Assembly: GCF_030381805.1 (NCBI RefSeq)
Contig: NZ_JAUDRH010000001.1
Span: 737,839-801,838, forward strand
Length of the DNA stretch: 64,000 nucleotides
Source of the DNA: Chlorogloeopsis sp. ULAP01
Lineage (GTDB): Bacteria; Cyanobacteriota; Cyanobacteriia; Cyanobacteriales; Nostocaceae
Direction: 5' to 3'
The number at the start of each line of letters is the position of its first letter. Within the stretch, counting starts at the first letter, position 1. Made by a program: the position numbers and the translations under genes. The notes beneath the pieces were generated by a model. That model worked only from the letters and a program-made list of their open reading frames with translations, searched no databases and was not told the DNA's origin. Below, piece after piece: positions 60,346-64,000 of the stretch.

Positions 60346-60560
60346 AGCAGCTCCTTTTCATCCTATTTAGGTATCAAGTTTTAACCTCTATTAGCACCAA
60401 TAGAAAAAAATTTTGATTAAAAAGTGATAGCACAGATAAATTAACAAGCAAATGTGACTGAATAATGAGAAGGAACTGGAGACTAGGGGCTAGGACGAGA
60501 GAGGGGAGATGGGGAAGAAGGGGAAGATGGGGGAGAAACCGCTTCACACTCCCCAACCCT

Positions 60561-61460
60561 CTATTGACTAGGCACTATGACATTTAAACCTCTTGAGATG
60601 CAAGTTACTTCAACTGGAGTAGTTTCAATTAAATTACCGTCTAAAACTACCTTTTGTGGAGGTTCAGTTCTAACCTTTACAGATTTTGCTCGCAAGTATT
60701 TAATATCATTACGGTTAGTAGCCTTACCAATAAAGCCTGTGACGAGAAGATGGTAAGCAGCAAATAAGGCATTGGTTCGATTGGCAGGAGCAACAATTGT
60801 GACATCTAGTAATCCATCATCCAGAATTACATCTGCCGCTCCATGAGCCAGGAAAGAAGTAACAGGAGCAGCATTAGCGATAGTAACAGCTACAGATGAC
60901 AAACTAATAGTTTGATTTTCTGTCTCAATTTGAGTTTCAAACGCCTTTAAATTCCAAAATTCTTTAATTCCACCTTGAATATATGCCAAAACTCCAAAAA
61001 GCTTTTTTAAGCGGTGCTTTGCTTGCTCAATACTTCCAGCCTCATAGCCAATACCTGCAAGTAATACCATTGGTTTGCCATTGCACAGTGCTATATCTAC
61101 GCTTCTATTTACGCCCATTAAAATAGTTTGGCAGGCGAGTGCGATATCATTGGAAATACCCAAGGCTCTAGCAAAAGAATTGGCAGTTCCTGTGGGAATT
61201 ATGCCCAAGGGAATTTCGGTATTAATTAACGCTTCGGCAACCACTGAAATGGTGCCATCACCTCCAGCGACAAGAATCATGGATGCACCCTCCGCAATAA
61301 CTGTACGGACTAACTGAGCTGCTCCAACTTCTTGATTATGAATAGGGCAAATATCTAGGTTAATAGTAGGCTCTAATATTTTTCTAATTGTCACTAATTG
61401 TTCAACTGGATCGCCTTGACCCGAAGATGGATTAAAAATCAAAGAGGCTTTTGGAGTCAT
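60561..61460 (-). CDS. diacylglycerol/lipid kinase family protein, second copy
   Basis: This 299-residue protein has FNPSSGQGD, VAGGDGTISVVAEAL, PTGTANSFARALGI, VLLAGIGYEAGSIE and VVLDGNLIETTPVEV. The ATP loop and family blocks are the same as in the gene at 11025-11984. This copy lacks the extra C-terminal tail and keeps the usual PTGTAN. Its position upstream of MgtE on the same strand makes cotranscription possible, but the G-rich tract between them may be a barrier. Confidence 0.88.
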   Translation of the reverse strand: MTPKASLIFNPSSGQGDPVEQLVTIRKILEPTINLDICPIHNQEVGAAQLVRTVIAEGASMILVAGGDGTISVVAEALINTEIPLGIIPTGTANSFARALGISNDIALACQTILMGVNRSVDIALCNGKPMVLLAGIGYEAGSIEQAKHRLKKLFGVLAYIQGGIKEFWNLKAFETQIETENQTISLSSVAVTIANAAPVTSFLAHGAADVILDDGLLDVTIVAPANRTNALFAAYHLLVTGFIGKATNRNDIKYLRAKSVKVRTEPPQKVVLDGNLIETTPVEVTCISRGLNVIVPSQ

Positions 61461-61604
61461 AGGTCAAATATTTATCTTCAAATCTTGCATCAGTTTCAAC
61501 AGTCTGGAGATAGAGTTTGCAAATCCTTGTTACCAGCTTGAACTGTCGCTATCAATAGAGCCTACAATCAACTTTTAAGTATTCTAGCAACCAGAATCAA
61601 CTTT

Positions 61605-62378
61605 TTACCCTTTGATAAGGGCAACAATAGCTTTTATTTCTGGATCAATTTCATATCCTTGAAACAGGTTTAGCACCTCTGGCGCTTTTTCTAAAGGGAA
61701 ATACCAGTATTTATCTTCTCTAGATAAGCGCCATCCTGTAATTGACTTTGCTTGGTGTTGATAATTTTCTATCTCATCTTTTGGCGTAAAAACTATAATA
61801 CGTTCTCCTCTCAACTCGATTCGCCGTAACAGTTTTTTGTTGATACTGGTTTTTGGCTTCAGATTTTGATGATTGAAACTATTGGCTTCCCTTGTCGCAA
61901 TAGATTTGGGACATCTCCAATCATTAGATATAGATGAAGGCCATCCCATCTCTCTTGCTTCAACACAGATGGTATGAAGAGTAAGTTGACAGTCAAGCAT
62001 TTGCATTCCATGTTTGTTTGCTTCCCTCAATCCTGCTTGGATAATAGAGGAGTTGACAAACTTTATTGTCTGATGGCATTGAACACAAACAAGATGGTGG
62101 TGATTACAAAGGGTAGTGTTGAGTTCATAATATTTACGTGTTCGTGCTAAATTGACTTCCCGCACAATTCCCAATTGCATCATGAATTTGAGATTGCGAT
62201 ACACCGTACTCAAATTCATTCGTTCTCCACGCTCTGTTAGTAACTGATGCAGTTCCTCTGCACTTAAAGGATGACTAGTTGGTAAATCTTGAAAAACTTG
62301 ACAAATTAGTAGACGTTGAGGAGTAAACCGATAACCTTGAGTATTTAATTTTAATTTCAATGCATCTAAAGTATACAT
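61605..62378 (-). CDS. Fur-family regulator with extra C-terminal domain
   Basis: The start is taken at the ATG at 62376-62378 (MYTLDALKL), giving 257 residues. Residues 1-135 are a Fur winged helix (RFTPQRLLICQVF; MNLSTVYRNLKFM) plus dimer domain with CNHHHLVCVQCH. The second Cys pair of typical Fur is reduced to one Cys (HTICVEARE). After a linker, residues about 185-257 (RIELRGERIIVFTPKDE; TGWRLSREDKYWYFPL) form a separate fold like a HARP-type module. It is therefore a metal- or peroxide-sensing regulator with an unexpected extra domain. It lies about 0.8 kb from a FecB-type gene. Confidence 0.8.
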   Translation of the reverse strand: MYTLDALKLKLNTQGYRFTPQRLLICQVFQDLPTSHPLSAEELHQLLTERGERMNLSTVYRNLKFMMQLGIVREVNLARTRKYYELNTTLCNHHHLVCVQCHQTIKFVNSSIIQAGLREANKHGMQMLDCQLTLHTICVEAREMGWPSSISNDWRCPKSIATREANSFNHQNLKPKTSINKKLLRRIELRGERIIVFTPKDEIENYQHQAKSITGWRLSREDKYWYFPLEKAPEVLNLFQGYEIDPEIKAIVALIKG

Positions 62379-63200
62379 AAGTACAGCTACTCTCAAGAAA
62401 ATCTTTCAGCGCTGGTATAACTTGTGTAATATAAGATAAACTTATTTTCAGCTAACTATAGTTAAATACAAGTATTAATGAAACACTGACTATATATGCC
62501 ACAAACTTGCATAGATACCATTCAGTGCCAGTAAGTCCTCGTGTTATATTTTAACAAGAAGTTAGATGTAGATAATTTTAATCGCTTTCACGTTATCGGT
62601 CTATCCAAAAAAGGCAAATTTTTATCCCAAAAGTGCAAATTATTGGCTAAAGCTAACTAATAAATTAGATTGGATATTCGTTGGGAAATAGCTTTATTCT
62701 AGCAGGCTCTTATTCTCCTGATATAGTAAATTTGATGGTAAACCATCAGTGAAAATATGTATTTCTCGCCACGAGCAATTTCACTAATATCAGCACTATA
62801 GCAAGGAGCAGGGAATTTTTTATATGAATTTTTAACTAAAACAGTATTAGCTTGTAAGGAAGAAAGGTGTGCGAAAGTAGCAGACAGCTAAAGTTGGGGA
62901 ACTTTTTTGAACGTTTTTATATAATAATTCCTTCGCAAGGATTTCAATTATTGATGTATAGTTGTACAAATTCCAGTAAGGCTGTGGCGCTTTCCTCAAG
63001 TGAGAGAGCCACGAAAAGATAAATGTGTTTTCCTGAACTAGAGATGGATACAGCACAAGGGTGACTATCGTCATTAAAGTGAAATTTTATTAACTACTAT
63101 AGAAGAAGACTAGCTCTACAACTTAGTAGCTTCCCAACCTAATAAAGATTGCGATGTTCCAAAGGAGCAGGCTTTGCCAACGACATCGTACTGATAAATG
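62379..63200. other. long gap without a firm gene
   Basis: AT-rich (62379-62830), then a weak minus-strand frame at 62847-63074 (75 codons, MTIVTLVLYPSLV) that I do not recognise. The promoter of the Fur gene lies in the first 150 bases. No hairpin or named repeat was seen. Confidence 0.35.
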
Positions 63201-64000
63201 TCATTGATAACTGTTAACAAGGTATTTTTCCAGGTCATCAAGAATAGCATTAATCGCAAAAATATCTGAACTATGCCAATGTCCGCCGACAAAATAAACT
63301 TTATTTTTTTGAAAAACTTCGAGTTGTGACCACAAAGGACTTTGTTTAAGCTTATCTAACGTCTTCTTATCATCTTCCCTTTCCCAAGACACAAAAAAGA
63401 GAACGTCCCCATCAATATCAAATATTTTTTCCTTAGATATATTTTCGATATAGAATATATCCCTTCTCTGTGATTTGGGACGTTGCAGACCAATATCTTG
63501 CAAAACTGAGCCAGAGAAATGCTTTTCTCCATAAGACCAAATGCCATATTCTGAAGATGTATTGGCAATAGATACCTCCATAGTTGTGAGGCGGTTCCCC
63601 AAAGCTGCTTTGAGTTTTTCAACCCGTTGCCAATACTCATCCATTAATTGTTTACTAACCTCTTGTTTCCCCAAAACAGTAGCAAGTTCTCCTAATTGCT
63701 CCTTCCAGGTTGGGGGAGGAAAAGGTATGTTTAATACAACTGTAGGCGCGATGTATGATAGCTGTTTGTAGATACCTTTCAACCCAGAGCTAGACACAAT
63801 TAAGTCCGGTTTAAGTTGTAATATTTTTTCGATATTAGGGGAATTAAATCCTCCTACAGACTCTACTTGGTCTACTTTACCTTGAAGATATTTTGGAAGA
63901 GGAAAACCCGGAACATATGCTGCGGCAATAGGTCGAATACCTAGTGCCAAACTATTGGCTAAAGTATCTGATCTAAGAGTCACGACTCGTTGAGGGTTGC
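63201..64000 (-). CDS. FecB-type iron-siderophore binding protein, 5' end beyond window
   Basis: The frame is open to the right edge (NPQRVVTLRSDTLANSLALGIRPIAAAY), so the signal peptide and true start are missing. About 266 residues are visible: the same class III binding-protein fold as the gene at 29012, with VGGFNSPNIEKILQLKPDLIVSSS and WSQLEVFQKNKVYFVGG. The two proteins are clearly paralogous. It probably belongs to another siderophore uptake set to the right. The nearest regulator is the Fur-like gene. Confidence 0.88.
   Translation of the reverse strand, partial: NPQRVVTLRSDTLANSLALGIRPIAAAYVPGFPLPKYLQGKVDQVESVGGFNSPNIEKILQLKPDLIVSSSGLKGIYKQLSYIAPTVVLNIPFPPPTWKEQLGELATVLGKQEVSKQLMDEYWQRVEKLKAALGNRLTTMEVSIANTSSEYGIWSYGEKHFSGSVLQDIGLQRPKSQRRDIFYIENISKEKIFDIDGDVLFFVSWEREDDKKTLDKLKQSPLWSQLEVFQKNKVYFVGGHWHSSDIFAINAILDDLEKYLVNSYQ

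Noticed and set aside
60346..60560. Mg2+ riboswitch before mgtE
   Set aside because: The segment is short and shows no conserved M-box or ykoK-type helices that I can recognise.
62847..63074. A 75-codon minus-strand gene
   Set aside because: No recognisable motif, weak start, and AT-rich codon use like the surrounding gap.

Overview
The window looks like chromosome of a filamentous, probably heterocyst-forming (Nostocales-type) cyanobacterium. The evidence is the dense scatter of the HIP1 octamer GCGATCGC, a close Anabaena sensory rhodopsin homologue with its soluble transducer family, Ycf66-type membrane domains, serine/threonine kinases of the cyanobacterial type, many short palindromic repeats, and an AMIN-domain TonB receptor. 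All functional calls were made by reading protein sequence; no database was searched.

Layout. Positions 1-4460 are an accessory patch: a frameshifted Uma2 gene, a 21-bp hairpin tandem array, a PIN-domain toxin-antitoxin pair, a frameshifted membrane enzyme and an intact Uma2 gene. Positions 4745-14750 hold two alpha/beta hydrolases, two Ser/Thr kinases (one fused to a Ycf66-like membrane domain and followed by a free Ycf66-like protein; the other followed by a membrane-anchored periplasmic-binding protein), an SDR/CIA30 protein and a lipid kinase. Positions 15110-19415 are a nested mobile element: an IS605-type transposon with divergent tnpA and tnpB, whose tnpB is split by a complete group II intron encoding its own reverse transcriptase. 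Its right end abuts a tRNA-Gly(CCC) gene.

Positions 19823-28038 carry an HD-domain protein, an oligopeptide-type ABC permease, a two-gene sodium:solute symporter, an indoleamine 2,3-dioxygenase and an acyl-activating enzyme. After a hicB/decayed-hicA pair comes an iron-siderophore uptake set (binding protein, TonB receptor, AraC-type regulator, 29012-33921). A tyrosine-degradation operon follows (HPPD, homogentisate dioxygenase, haem-oxygenase-like diiron protein, 34364-37623). Positions 37971-40623 mix broken genes (an SRPBCC gene and a cytochrome fused to an oxidase tail) with an intact sensory rhodopsin transducer that overlaps a DUF2721 membrane protein.

From 40964 to the end nearly everything is on the minus strand and looks like an envelope, osmotic and stress set: holin-family protein, glycogen-debranching-type glucosidase, phospholipase D, small lipoprotein, Nramp-like transporter, FAD monooxygenase, CAP protein, sensory rhodopsin, AI-2E, YihY and MscS membrane proteins, a baeRF protein, SDR, fasciclin, an exported methyltransferase, an OB-fold protein, MgtE, a second lipid kinase, a Fur-family regulator with an extra C-terminal domain, and a second FecB-type protein cut by the window edge.

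The most unusual items are the intron-split tnpB, the kinase-Ycf66 fusion, the Fur C-terminal fusion, the overlap of the rhodopsin transducer with a DUF2721 gene, and palindromic repeats that have become in-frame coding sequence in two genes.
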